This document shows positions 15,926 through 23,470 of a DNA stretch of 30,258 nt, piece by piece. The position numbers and the translations under genes were made by a program. Position 1 is the stretch's first letter. The number at the start of each line of letters is the position of its first letter. The notes under the pieces were generated by a model. The model made no database searches. It was not told where the DNA came from and saw only the letters and a list, made by a program, of their open reading frames with translations. Source of the DNA: Syntrophaceae bacterium UBA6252 (GTDB taxonomy: Bacteria > Desulfobacterota > Syntrophia > Syntrophales > UBA6807); the NCBI GenBank assembly GCA_002441265.1, contig DJVQ01000064.1, positions 1 to 30,258 on the forward strand. The letters are read 5' to 3'.

Positions 15926-17086
15926 CTAGCCCTTGATCAGTTCGCCGGCTATAACCAGCCGCCGCACTTCCGACGTTCCCGCGCCGATCGTTCCGAGCTT
16001 GGCGTCCCGCCAGAAACGCTGGACGGGGTATTCCCTGCAGTACCCGTAGCCCCCGTGGATCTGGACGGCCTGTTCGCAGACGCGGTCGGCCATTTCCGCC
16101 GCAAAGAGGATGGCGGACGAGGCGATCTTGTGAACCTCCGTTCCCTTTCCGCCCCGCTCCGCCTGGCCCGCCATAATGGCCGCCTTGTAGCAGAGGAGCC
16201 GGGACGCCTCGATCTGGGTGTACATGTCCGCCAGCTTTCCCTGGATGAACTGGAACGCGGCGATGGGACGCCCGAACTGGACCCTTTCCTTGGAATACTT
16301 GAGCGCCAGCGCGAAGGCCCCCTCGGCGATGCCCAGGGCATAGGAGGAGAAGAACGCCCGCTCCACGTCGAGACCGCTCATCATGACGGCGACCCCCCGG
16401 TTCTCCTGGCCCAGGATGTTCTCCGCGGGGATCCGGCAGTCTTCAAAGAACAGTTCCCCCGTCTGGGAACCCCGGTTGCCCACCTTGTCGAGCCTTCTGG
16501 AAACGGAAAAACCGGGGAACTTCGTGTCCAGGATGAAGGCCGTGATCCCCTTTGCGCCGGCCTCCTTGTTCGTCTTGGTGTACAGTATGATCGTGTCCGC
16601 GTCGGGCCCGTTGGTGATAAAGGTCTTCGTCCCGTTGACGACGTAGCAATCCCCGTCCTTTTTCGCCGACGTCTGAATGCTCACCGCGTCGGAACCGGCA
16701 TTGGGCTCCGTAAGACCCAGGGCGCCCACGTGCTCGCCCGTGCAGAGCCTGGGAAGGTACTTTTTCTTCTGTTCCTCGTTTCCGTTGACGTTCAGGTTGT
16801 TGCAGCAGAGGTTGGCATGGGCGCCCCAGGAAAGGGCCACGGCCGGACACACCCGGGCCAGTTCCTCGCAGGCCAGCGCGGCGGACAGAATGTCCGCGCC
16901 CGCTCCGCCGTATTCGGGACCCACCGTAATGCCGTTGATGCCGAGATCCCCCAGCTTTCTCCAGAGACCTTCCGGCCAGTCGTCGTTGTCGTCCATCTCC
17001 TCGGCGAGGGTCTGAAGCTCCTTTGCCGCGAAAGAGGCCACACTGTCCCGCAACATTCTATGCTCTTCATTCAGTTCAAAATCCAT
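15926..17086 (-). CDS. Acyl-CoA dehydrogenase, isovaleryl-CoA dehydrogenase-like
   Basis: FAD-dependent dehydrogenase of 386 residues. It has GLTEPNAGSD (124-133), FITNGPDAD (156-164), MSGLDVERA with Glu242 (the isovaleryl-type base), and the C-terminal GGYGYCREYPVQRFWRDAKLGTIGAGTSEVRRL, whose GAGTSEVRR is typical of isovaleryl-CoA dehydrogenases and lacks the medium-chain Glu. The ATG at 17086 follows AGGAGG, and homology starts at MDFELNEEHRML; an upstream in-frame ATG is not used. It is the first gene downstream of a sigma-54-like promoter (17215-17230), divergent from the activator gene. Its 3' end abuts repeat copy A, so read-through into the MaoC gene is uncertain. A branched-chain substrate is possible but not shown. 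Confidence 0.93.
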   Translation of the reverse strand: MDFELNEEHRMLRDSVASFAAKELQTLAEEMDDNDDWPEGLWRKLGDLGINGITVGPEYGGAGADILSAALACEELARVCPAVALSWGAHANLCCNNLNVNGNEEQKKKYLPRLCTGEHVGALGLTEPNAGSDAVSIQTSAKKDGDCYVVNGTKTFITNGPDADTIILYTKTNKEAGAKGITAFILDTKFPGFSVSRRLDKVGNRGSQTGELFFEDCRIPAENILGQENRGVAVMMSGLDVERAFFSSYALGIAEGAFALALKYSKERVQFGRPIAAFQFIQGKLADMYTQIEASRLLCYKAAIMAGQAERGGKGTEVHKIASSAILFAAEMADRVCEQAVQIHGGYGYCREYPVQRFWRDAKLGTIGAGTSEVRRLVIAGELIKG

Positions 17087-17214
17087 GCAGTTCCTCCTAA
17101 CAGGTATTCGCCTTCCCATCGATCCCGGCCCGCGCCGGGCGGTAAGCGGGTGAAAGGAAACACGGACAGCCACCCCGGAACGGACCGCGCCGCCGTCCTC
17201 GACACTTCAGAAAA

Positions 17215-17230
17215 AGCACAAAGGATGCCA
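17215..17230 (-). promoter_or_regulatory. Sigma-54 (-24/-12) promoter P1
   Basis: On the minus strand the sequence reads TGGCATCCTTTGTGCT: GG and GC separated by exactly 10 bases, close to the sigma-54 consensus TGGCAC-N5-TTGCW. The predicted start of transcription is near 17203, giving a leader of about 115 bases before the acyl-CoA dehydrogenase ATG. It lies beside a sigma-54 activator gene and has tandem dyads about 90-110 bp upstream. Confidence 0.72.
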
Positions 17231-17306
17231 GGGTGCGCCATATAATCTTTTCCCGACATTTCCAAGCATTAGATTACAAACGGGTGCCGCCCCGGCTCGA
17301 TTCGCG

Positions 17307-17340
17307 TGTTCATATGTTGACAAGGGTCACCATATGGACA
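17307..17340. promoter_or_regulatory. Tandem activator-binding dyads (candidate UAS) for P1
   Basis: Two 16-bp sites, TGTTCATATGTTGACA (17307-17322) and GGTCACCATATGGACA (17325-17340), fit TGTC-N3-AT-N3-GACA with one change each and have centres 18 bp apart. They lie 92 and 110 bp from the middle of promoter P1, a typical enhancer position for sigma-54 activators. The same pair arrangement occurs near 24552-24585. The general TGT-N10-ACA form is known for NifA sites. The pair also overlaps the -35 region of the activator's own likely promoter, so it may autoregulate. Confidence 0.68.
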
Positions 17341-17346
17341 TATATG
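17317..17346 (+). promoter_or_regulatory. Probable sigma-70 promoter of the activator gene
   Basis: TTGACA (17317-17322) is a perfect -35 element; TATATG (17341-17346), 18 bases on, is a fair -10. Transcription would start near 17353, downstream of the alternative ATG at 17334, which supports the ATG at 17409 as the real start of the activator. Confidence 0.55.
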
Positions 17347-17349
17347 TCC
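17336..17349. promoter_or_regulatory. 14-bp perfect palindrome over the -10 region
   Basis: GGACATATATGTCC is its own reverse complement and covers the proposed -10 of the activator promoter. It overlaps the second dyad by five bases (GGACA is shared). It could be a further binding site for the activator or for a repressor. Confidence 0.45.
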
Positions 17350-17408
17350 CATTGAATCCCCCGAATGGGTCGTCTCCCGGGGCGACGTCCGGGGAAAGGG
17401 GGCGCAAC

Positions 17409-20400
17409 ATGAAAAAAACCAGGACCGCCCCTTCCGGGCCCAGCCTGGAAGATCGGAACATTCTCCTCAATTTCCTCGTTTTTCCGGACTATTTCTGCAT
17501 CGAGTGGTTCTCCGGCGATCCGGAGGTGACTTCATCTCAATTGGTTTCAACCGTTCTGTTTCTGAACGGGCATCAGTGGATCGTCCTCCGGAAAGACCAG
17601 GAAGGCTGTTATGAATGGTCGAAGAAATGTCCCCGGGAGGAGTTGCTGGCGGACGTCCCCGCCGAGCAGCTCCGGGCGAAATACCGGAAGTCCTTTCAGA
17701 TCCTGAGGAAACACCTTCCCGAGACGGCGGAAAATCTATCCGTCATGGCGGGCCAGTGTCTTCGCGCGGGGATCGAGATGGACGACCTGGACCTTCTGTT
17801 CCGCGCCGCCTGCGTGGAAGAGGAATCCCACAGGATTTCATCGGCCATCGAAATTTACGACGCCGTCCTGGAGTCCATGGAAAAACGGATGGACACGTGG
17901 GCGGAACTGTTTCAGGACACCGTGTGGCGGACCTTCATCGCCGTCATCGAACGGCGGGCCGCCCTTTCCCTCTTCCATCCGGACATCAAAAAAATCAACC
18001 ACTTCCTGTGCATGGCCCTGGACCGGGCCAAGTACATCGCGGATTTCCGGTCCGAGGCCTCCCTGCATCTCCTCATCGGACAGAACTACTGGATGTCCTT
18101 CCAGCACGACAAGGCCGTCCAGCACTTCGACCACGGCTGGGGGATGATCCGTTCCATGGAAGACCGGGAGCTTCACAGGCGGGGGCTTCAGATGCAGGGG
18201 CTGTGCTTCTGGATCAAGGGACAGCTCCGGGAGGCGCTCCAGGTCTACGAGGACTCCCTCGGGGAGCTCGGGTTCTTCGGGCATGACGATTTTTCCCTCC
18301 TCACGGCCCTTCATTTCGCCCTGTGCTACACCCAGGTCGGAATCCCCCAGCGGGGACTCGGCATCTCGGAAACCATCCAGAACCAGGCGCAGAAAAACCG
18401 GAACTGGCCGATTTTGTCCTGTGCCCTCGCCACGACGGGCGTGATTTTCCTGGAAATCCGGCAGATGAAAAACGCCCGGACCTATTTCGGCAAGGCCCTG
18501 GAACTCGCCCGCAGGGAAAACATCCCCATGGCCGACGTCATGTCCGGGATCGGACTGGCCGACATCGAGTGCCTGGAAGGAAATTACGAGCGGGCGGCGG
18601 AATATTTCAAGTCCCTGTGGAAGCTCCGGAAGTCGAGCTGGTACCACACCCTGAACAGCTCCCACGTATTCGAGGCGGGATACATGCTCCACATGCAGGG
18701 GGCTTCCCCGGTGGAACTCAGCCCGGTGATCCGCTTCCTCTACCAGCTTCAGGAAGGGGACGTGAACCCCTTCATGTACAGCATCATCCGGAAGCACCAG
18801 ATCATCATCCTGGAAAAGGACACGCCGCCCCGGGACAAAATCGGTCAGTTGAAGAAGCTCGAAAGCGCCGTCCGGAAGTGCGGCGCAACCCTGGAACTGG
18901 CAAAAATCCGGATCGCCCTTGCCCGGTTGAGCCTGGAAATGAATGAATGGGAAAACGCGGAAGTCTACGGGAGGAAGGCGTGGGAAAGCCTGAAAACGAT
19001 CAGCAAGCAGGTGTTTCCCGCCGACCTGGAACACCTCGTCCCCCAGGAAGACCTGAGCCGGGAGGACCGTCTCTTCGACCTCGTCATCGAGATGGGGGAA
19101 GCCCTGAGCAACCAGGCGAAAATCGAACAGCTTCTGACCTACATCATCACGTCCATTTCGAGGCTCACCGGCGCGGAACGGGCCGCCCTGTTCATCCGGG
19201 ACGGACAGACCCCGGAGGTCCGCATGGCCGCGTCCCGGAACCTGGTCAAGGACCACCTGAAGGACGAGGGTTTCGGAAGGACGATGAAGGCGATCCAGGC
19301 CGCCGCCTCCGGAGGAGACGGCAAGATCATCCAGTACGACGAGAGCGGCGAGGACCCGGAACATTTCCGGAGGGTGATCATCACCCCCCTCAAGCTTCAC
19401 AACCGGATCATCGGCGTTCTCTACCAGGACAGCCGCTTCTTCTCCTTCGACGCAAGCCCGTCCCGGATCAAGCTTCTCTCCGCCCTCGCCTCACAGATCG
19501 CCGTATCCATCGACCGGGCCCGGGCCTATGACGAGATCGCCCTCCTCAACGAGAAACTGATCCGGGAAAACCGCTACTACATCGAGGAAAAGGAGGAGTT
19601 CCGGCCTTTCGGGGACATCATCGGATCGGCCGACACCCTGCTTACGCTTCAGCATCTCATCCACAAGGTGGCCCCCACCCAGTCGACCGTCCTCATCCAC
19701 GGGGAAACGGGGGTGGGAAAGGAGCTCGTCGCCCGGGCCATCCACAGGGAAAGCGCCCGTCACCAGAACCCCTTTATCCGGGTCAACTGCGCCGCCCTTC
19801 CGGACACCCTGATCGACAGCGAGCTTTTCGGCCACGAGAAGGGCGCCTTCACCGGGGCGATGCGGATGAAGCCGGGACGGTTCGAACTGGCCAACGGGGG
19901 AACCATCTTCCTCGACGAGGTGTCCGAGCTGCCGCTGCCCACCCAGAGCCGCCTGCTTCGCGTCCTCCAGGAAAAGGAGTTCCAGCGGGTGGGGGGAACG
20001 ACCACGCTCCGCTCGAATTTCCGGCTCATCACCGCCTCGAACAAGGACCTGCAGAAGGAAGTGAAAAACGGCCGCTTCCGGGCGGATCTCTTCTACCGGC
20101 TCAACGTGTTTCCCATCTTCATCGAACCCCTGAGGAAGAGAAAGGAGGACATCCTCCACCTCGCACCGCACTTCCTGAAGCTCTTCTGTTCCCAGTACAA
20201 CCGGCAATACCCGGGAATCCCCGAGGCGGAGATGGAAAAGCTCATGGCCTACTCCTGGCCCGGCAACATCCGCGAGCTCTCCAACATGATCGAAAGGGCG
20301 GTCATCCTGGGGGGGCCGAAAATCCGCTTCGCCGAGTTGGAGGGCTCGCCGGTCCCGAAGGAGTCCGACGAGGAACTGCAGAGCCTCCAGGACGTGGAAA

Positions 20401-20558
20401 AGGCGCACATCCTGAGGATCCTCAAGAAGACCGGAGGGAAGATCGGAGGGAAGAACGGCGCGGCGGCCCTCCTGGACCTCAAACGGACGACCCTGATCCA
20501 CCGCATGAAAAAGCTCGGCATCTACGTGGACCGGAACACGGCGGTCCCGATGCACTGA
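17409..20558 (+). CDS. Sigma-54-dependent activator with TPR-like and GAF sensor domains
   Basis: A 1049-residue transcription activator. The N-terminal ~550 residues are helical with TPR-like repeats (for example around AALSLFHPDIKK, LHLLIGQNYWM, NARTYFGKALELARR). A GAF domain spans about 556-712. The sigma-54 AAA+ domain begins near 732 with Walker A GETGVGKE (765-772), an intact sigma-54 contact loop GAFTGA (812-817), the Walker B region GTIFLDEVSELP and the SWPGNIRELSN segment. A Fis-type helix-turn-helix ends the protein (about 997-1040). The ATG at 17409 is chosen over 17334 because a purine-rich GAAAGGGGG precedes it and the proposed promoter overlaps the earlier ATG. There is no phosphoacceptor receiver domain, so control is likely by ligand or protein binding. 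It is divergent from, and probably activates, the acyl-CoA operons. Confidence 0.92.
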   Translation: MKKTRTAPSGPSLEDRNILLNFLVFPDYFCIEWFSGDPEVTSSQLVSTVLFLNGHQWIVLRKDQEGCYEWSKKCPREELLADVPAEQLRAKYRKSFQILRKHLPETAENLSVMAGQCLRAGIEMDDLDLLFRAACVEEESHRISSAIEIYDAVLESMEKRMDTWAELFQDTVWRTFIAVIERRAALSLFHPDIKKINHFLCMALDRAKYIADFRSEASLHLLIGQNYWMSFQHDKAVQHFDHGWGMIRSMEDRELHRRGLQMQGLCFWIKGQLREALQVYEDSLGELGFFGHDDFSLLTALHFALCYTQVGIPQRGLGISETIQNQAQKNRNWPILSCALATTGVIFLEIRQMKNARTYFGKALELARRENIPMADVMSGIGLADIECLEGNYERAAEYFKSLWKLRKSSWYHTLNSSHVFEAGYMLHMQGASPVELSPVIRFLYQLQEGDVNPFMYSIIRKHQIIILEKDTPPRDKIGQLKKLESAVRKCGATLELAKIRIALARLSLEMNEWENAEVYGRKAWESLKTISKQVFPADLEHLVPQEDLSREDRLFDLVIEMGEALSNQAKIEQLLTYIITSISRLTGAERAALFIRDGQTPEVRMAASRNLVKDHLKDEGFGRTMKAIQAAASGGDGKIIQYDESGEDPEHFRRVIITPLKLHNRIIGVLYQDSRFFSFDASPSRIKLLSALASQIAVSIDRARAYDEIALLNEKLIRENRYYIEEKEEFRPFGDIIGSADTLLTLQHLIHKVAPTQSTVLIHGETGVGKELVARAIHRESARHQNPFIRVNCAALPDTLIDSELFGHEKGAFTGAMRMKPGRFELANGGTIFLDEVSELPLPTQSRLLRVLQEKEFQRVGGTTTLRSNFRLITASNKDLQKEVKNGRFRADLFYRLNVFPIFIEPLRKRKEDILHLAPHFLKLFCSQYNRQYPGIPEAEMEKLMAYSWPGNIRELSNMIERAVILGGPKIRFAELEGSPVPKESDEELQSLQDVEKAHILRILKKTGGKIGGKNGAAALLDLKRTTLIHRMKKLGIYVDRNTAVPMH

Positions 20559-20581
20559 GCGCCCGGGTCCCCCCCGGGCGC
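20559..20581. terminator. Hairpin between convergent activator and etfA genes
   Basis: A 9-bp perfect stem (GCGCCCGGG at 20559-20567, CCCGGGCGC at 20573-20581) with loop TCCCC starts directly after the activator stop codon and lies 7 bp from the end of etfA on the other strand. There is no T-run; position and symmetry suggest a shared bidirectional terminator. Confidence 0.55.
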
Positions 20582-20588
20582 CGGGGCC

Positions 20589-21533
20589 TCAGCCCGGCCC
20601 CGCATCCATCTTCCCTGCCAGCTCGGGCAGGATTTCCCTCAGGTCGGCGATGAACACGTAATCGGAAAGGGTCATGATCGCCGCGTTCTCGTCGGTGTTC
20701 ACCGACAGGATGGTTTTCGCGTCCCGGATCCCCACGGTGAACTGGACCTGTCCGGAGATCCCGAGAAGAACGGCCAGGGCCGGCCGGCACTTTTTCCCCG
20801 AAAGCCCGATGATCCGGTCTTCCGGGAGCCACTTCCGGTCCGTTGCGACGGGCTTGGAGCAGGCGATCTCCCCGCCGACGGCGCGGGCCAGGCGCTCCAC
20901 GAGCGCGAGATCCTCCTTCCGGTCAAGGCCGAGGCCGACGGCGACGAGACAATCCGCCGCGGCGATGTCCACCGTGTCCCGGACCCGGGGCCGCGCCTCA
21001 CGGAGAACCACGCTCCCTTCCGGAAGGGGAACGGAAAGTTCGTTCACCGGTCCGGGTCCCCGTTCCGGGGCCGCCTCGAACGATCCCGGGTCGAGGGCGA
21101 TGACCTGGACGGCCGTTCCGATCCGCTGGACGGAGACGGCGGCGCCTCCCAGGGCGTACCGGTGACAGCAGATGGCCCCCCCTTCGCCCCGCTCCATGCG
21201 ATGGACATCCGTGAGGACCCCCGCCCCGAGGATCTGGGCGAGCCGTCCCGCCGTCTCCTTCCCCCTTCGGGTGGAAGGAAGAAGAACCACGGGGGCGAAA
21301 AGCGCTTTTTGCGCCCCTGCGAGGGCCCCGGCGACGGACCCGGTGTCCGCAAGCCGGGTTTCGATCCCCGGGATGCGGTGTAGGGCCCCCCATCGGGCCG
21401 CCGCCTGTCGGGCCTCTTCGTCTCCTCCCAGGAAAAGAAGGGCCGTTTCGTCTCCTCCTCCGAGCGTTCCGGCCGCGCCGAGAAGCTCCGGCACCTCCCC
21501 CGCCTTCCATGCGACAGCGAGAAACTCAGTCAT
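20589..21533 (-). CDS. etfA: Electron transfer flavoprotein alpha subunit
   Basis: With EtfB forms the FAD heterodimer that accepts electrons from acyl-CoA dehydrogenases. The 314-residue protein has the degenerate N-terminal alpha domain and a C-terminal FAD-binding domain (about 195-305): VAVGLGLDRKEDLALVERLA, CSKPVATDRKWLPEDR (225-240, with Ser226 at the usual SRAVVD position), GISGQVQFTVGI (258-269) and SVNTDENAAIM. There is no extra N-terminal ferredoxin domain. Its ATG overlaps the etfB stop (21530-21533), so the two are translationally coupled. The gene order acyl-CoA dehydrogenase - etfB - etfA within one operon points to a dedicated ETF for that dehydrogenase. Confidence 0.94.
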   Translation of the reverse strand: MTEFLAVAWKAGEVPELLGAAGTLGGGDETALLFLGGDEEARQAAARWGALHRIPGIETRLADTGSVAGALAGAQKALFAPVVLLPSTRRGKETAGRLAQILGAGVLTDVHRMERGEGGAICCHRYALGGAAVSVQRIGTAVQVIALDPGSFEAAPERGPGPVNELSVPLPEGSVVLREARPRVRDTVDIAAADCLVAVGLGLDRKEDLALVERLARAVGGEIACSKPVATDRKWLPEDRIIGLSGKKCRPALAVLLGISGQVQFTVGIRDAKTILSVNTDENAAIMTLSDYVFIADLREILPELAGKMDAGPG

Positions 21534-22288
21534 GCTCCGCCTCCCGGGGCTTCCTTCCGGAGAACCCGGACCAGCTCCTCCAGGGAAGGGATCCGTTCCC
21601 CTTTGCGGCCCGTCATCGGGGCCAGTGTGGAAACCGTCTCGACACCGGCGCCCGATCCGGTCCCGACTCCCAGTTCATCGAGGGAAAGGACGGTTGCCGG
21701 TTTTTTTCTGGCCTTCAGGATCGCCGTCACCGAAGGAATCCTGGGCTCCCGGATTTCGGAAAGGACAGAAAACGCGGCGGGAGGCCGGATTTCCAGGATT
21801 TCCTCTTCGTCTTCCAGGGAACGGGTCACGATCAGCGTTTCCCCCTCGACGACGATGTCCCGCACATACCCCGCCTGGGGGATTCCGAGAATCTCCGACA
21901 CCCGGGACATCACCTGGCCGGAATAATTGTCCGTGCTCCCCTCGCCGAAGAGAAGGAGATCGACGGGACCGATCTTCCGGACCCCCGCCGCAAGGGCATG
22001 GGCGGACAGGGAACCGTCCGCCCCGTTCAGCCGGGCGTCCCGGATCAGCAGGGCCTCGTCGGCTCCCGCCGCCAGGGCTTCCTTCACCGTGTCCTCGAGC
22101 CTGCCGTCCCCCGCCATGAGGACGACGATATGGCCCGATGTCTTTTCCTTCAGCTCTACGGCGATCTCGAGGGCACTCCGGTCGATGGCGCCGAGCACCA
22201 CGGGAACATCCTCCAGGACCGGCCGGCGGTCCTTCATCCGGATCTGGAGAAGATCGGGGACGGGTTTCATGGCCACTGCGATCCGCAT
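21530..22288 (-). CDS. etfB: Electron transfer flavoprotein beta subunit
   Basis: The 252-residue protein starts MRIAVAMKPVPDLLQIRM and has the beta-ETF core: DRSALEIAVELKEK, VVLMAGDGRLEDTVKEALAAGADEALLIRD, LLLFGEGSTDNYSGQVMSRVSEILGIP and the C-terminal PPAAFSVLSEIREPRIPSVTAILKARKKP signature. GGGAG precedes the ATG. It lies 18 bp after the acyl-CoA dehydrogenase stop. Whether the pair bifurcates electrons (a second FAD in the beta/alpha interface) cannot be settled by reading. Confidence 0.94.
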   Translation of the reverse strand: MRIAVAMKPVPDLLQIRMKDRRPVLEDVPVVLGAIDRSALEIAVELKEKTSGHIVVLMAGDGRLEDTVKEALAAGADEALLIRDARLNGADGSLSAHALAAGVRKIGPVDLLLFGEGSTDNYSGQVMSRVSEILGIPQAGYVRDIVVEGETLIVTRSLEDEEEILEIRPPAAFSVLSEIREPRIPSVTAILKARKKPATVLSLDELGVGTGSGAGVETVSTLAPMTGRKGERIPSLEELVRVLRKEAPGGGA

Positions 22289-22306
22289 GAAAACTCCCTC
22301 CCCCCG

Positions 22307-23446
22307 TTACTTTCTCAGGATTTCGCCGGCCACGAGGACCTTGAGAAGATGGGAGACCCCTTCGACCTGGGGACCAAAAATCACGTCCTTCCAGAGCCGG
22401 GAAATGCGGTAGTCCTCCATGACCCCGTAGGACCCGTGGATGCCCATGGAGATCCGGGCCACGTCCACCGCCGTTTCGGTGACGAAGATCTTCGTCGCCG
22501 CCGAGTCCTTGAGGATGTCCCCCTTGTCCTTCGCCCGTTCCGCGAGGGAACCGAGCCGGTAGGTCATCCACCGGCAGGACTCGTACTTCATGAACATGTC
22601 GGCGACGGCCATCTGGATGGCCTGGAACTTGGCAATCGGCTCCCCCCGGTGGGTCTTTTCCACGGCATACCGGAGGCCGTCCTCGTAAGCGGCGAGCATG
22701 GCCCCGAGGAAAATGGAGCTGATCCCGATCTTCCCGAGCGCCATGGCCACCTTGAGGATCCAGAATCCCTTCCCCAGGCCGCCGAGGACGTTTTCCGCCG
22801 GGATCCGGACGTCCCGGAGGTACACGTCATGAAGGGGGGCGCCCTTCACACCCATTTTGTTCCAGGGTTCGGAGACGGAGTACCCCTCGCAGAACTTGTC
22901 CAGGATAAATGCGTTCACCTGGTCCGTTTCGGTCTCCCGGGCAAAGACGATGATCGGTCCCCGGTAACTGCTGTTGGTGATGAAGCGCTTCGTTCCGTTC
23001 AGGACGTAGTGGTCCCCGTCCTTTTTCGCCGTCGCGGCGAGCTGTTTCGGGTCCGAGCCGGTCCCCGGCTCGGTGAAGGCGAAGGAAAACGCCGTGTCCC
23101 CCCGGGTTCCCTGGGGAATGTACCGCTTCTTCTGTTCCTCCGTCCCGAAGATGTTCACCGCCGCCGCGGCGAGGTTGTTCACGGAAAGAATCACGGCGAC
23201 GCCGGGGCAGACCCGGGCGATCTGTTCCATGGCAAGGATGTAGCAGACGTAGCCGGCTTCGGCGCCCCCGTAAACCTCGGGTACGGGCAGAGCGAAAAGA
23301 TCCAGTTCCCTGAGACCGGCAAGAATTTCTTCGGGAACCCGGTTTGATGAGACGATCTCCTCGACGGCGGGCCCGATCTCCTTTTCCGCGAATTCCCGGG
23401 CCGCCCCCTGGATGAGCTGTTCCTCCTTGGTCAACTGAAAATCCAT
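22307..23446 (-). CDS. Acyl-CoA dehydrogenase, divergent, with medium-chain-type Glu
   Basis: FAD-dependent dehydrogenase of 379 residues, co-operonic with its own ETF. It has FTEPGTGSD (124-132), FITNSSYRGP (155-164) and the acyl-CoA dehydrogenase fold throughout. The C terminus is unusual: the common GGYGY...P-x-R...RD segment reads HGSYGVMEDYRISRLWKDVIF, and the catalytic region reads PQVEGVSHLLK with Glu362 at the medium/short-chain base position. The isovaleryl-type position is Gly (VAMALGKIG). The ATG follows the keto-acid cleavage enzyme gene by 24 bp. Substrate is unknown; the pairing with BKACE suggests a short acyl-CoA formed from or feeding a beta-keto acid. Confidence 0.9.
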   Translation of the reverse strand: MDFQLTKEEQLIQGAAREFAEKEIGPAVEEIVSSNRVPEEILAGLRELDLFALPVPEVYGGAEAGYVCYILAMEQIARVCPGVAVILSVNNLAAAAVNIFGTEEQKKRYIPQGTRGDTAFSFAFTEPGTGSDPKQLAATAKKDGDHYVLNGTKRFITNSSYRGPIIVFARETETDQVNAFILDKFCEGYSVSEPWNKMGVKGAPLHDVYLRDVRIPAENVLGGLGKGFWILKVAMALGKIGISSIFLGAMLAAYEDGLRYAVEKTHRGEPIAKFQAIQMAVADMFMKYESCRWMTYRLGSLAERAKDKGDILKDSAATKIFVTETAVDVARISMGIHGSYGVMEDYRISRLWKDVIFGPQVEGVSHLLKVLVAGEILRK

Positions 23447-23470
23447 CGATTCCCCTCTCCTTTCTCCCGG

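Noticed and set aside
17334..17408. Upstream in-frame ATG (17334) as start of the sigma-54 activator
   Set aside because: It falls inside the proposed promoter (between the -35 and -10 elements) and the added 25 residues look non-conserved and low complexity; the ATG at 17409 has a better-placed purine-rich site.
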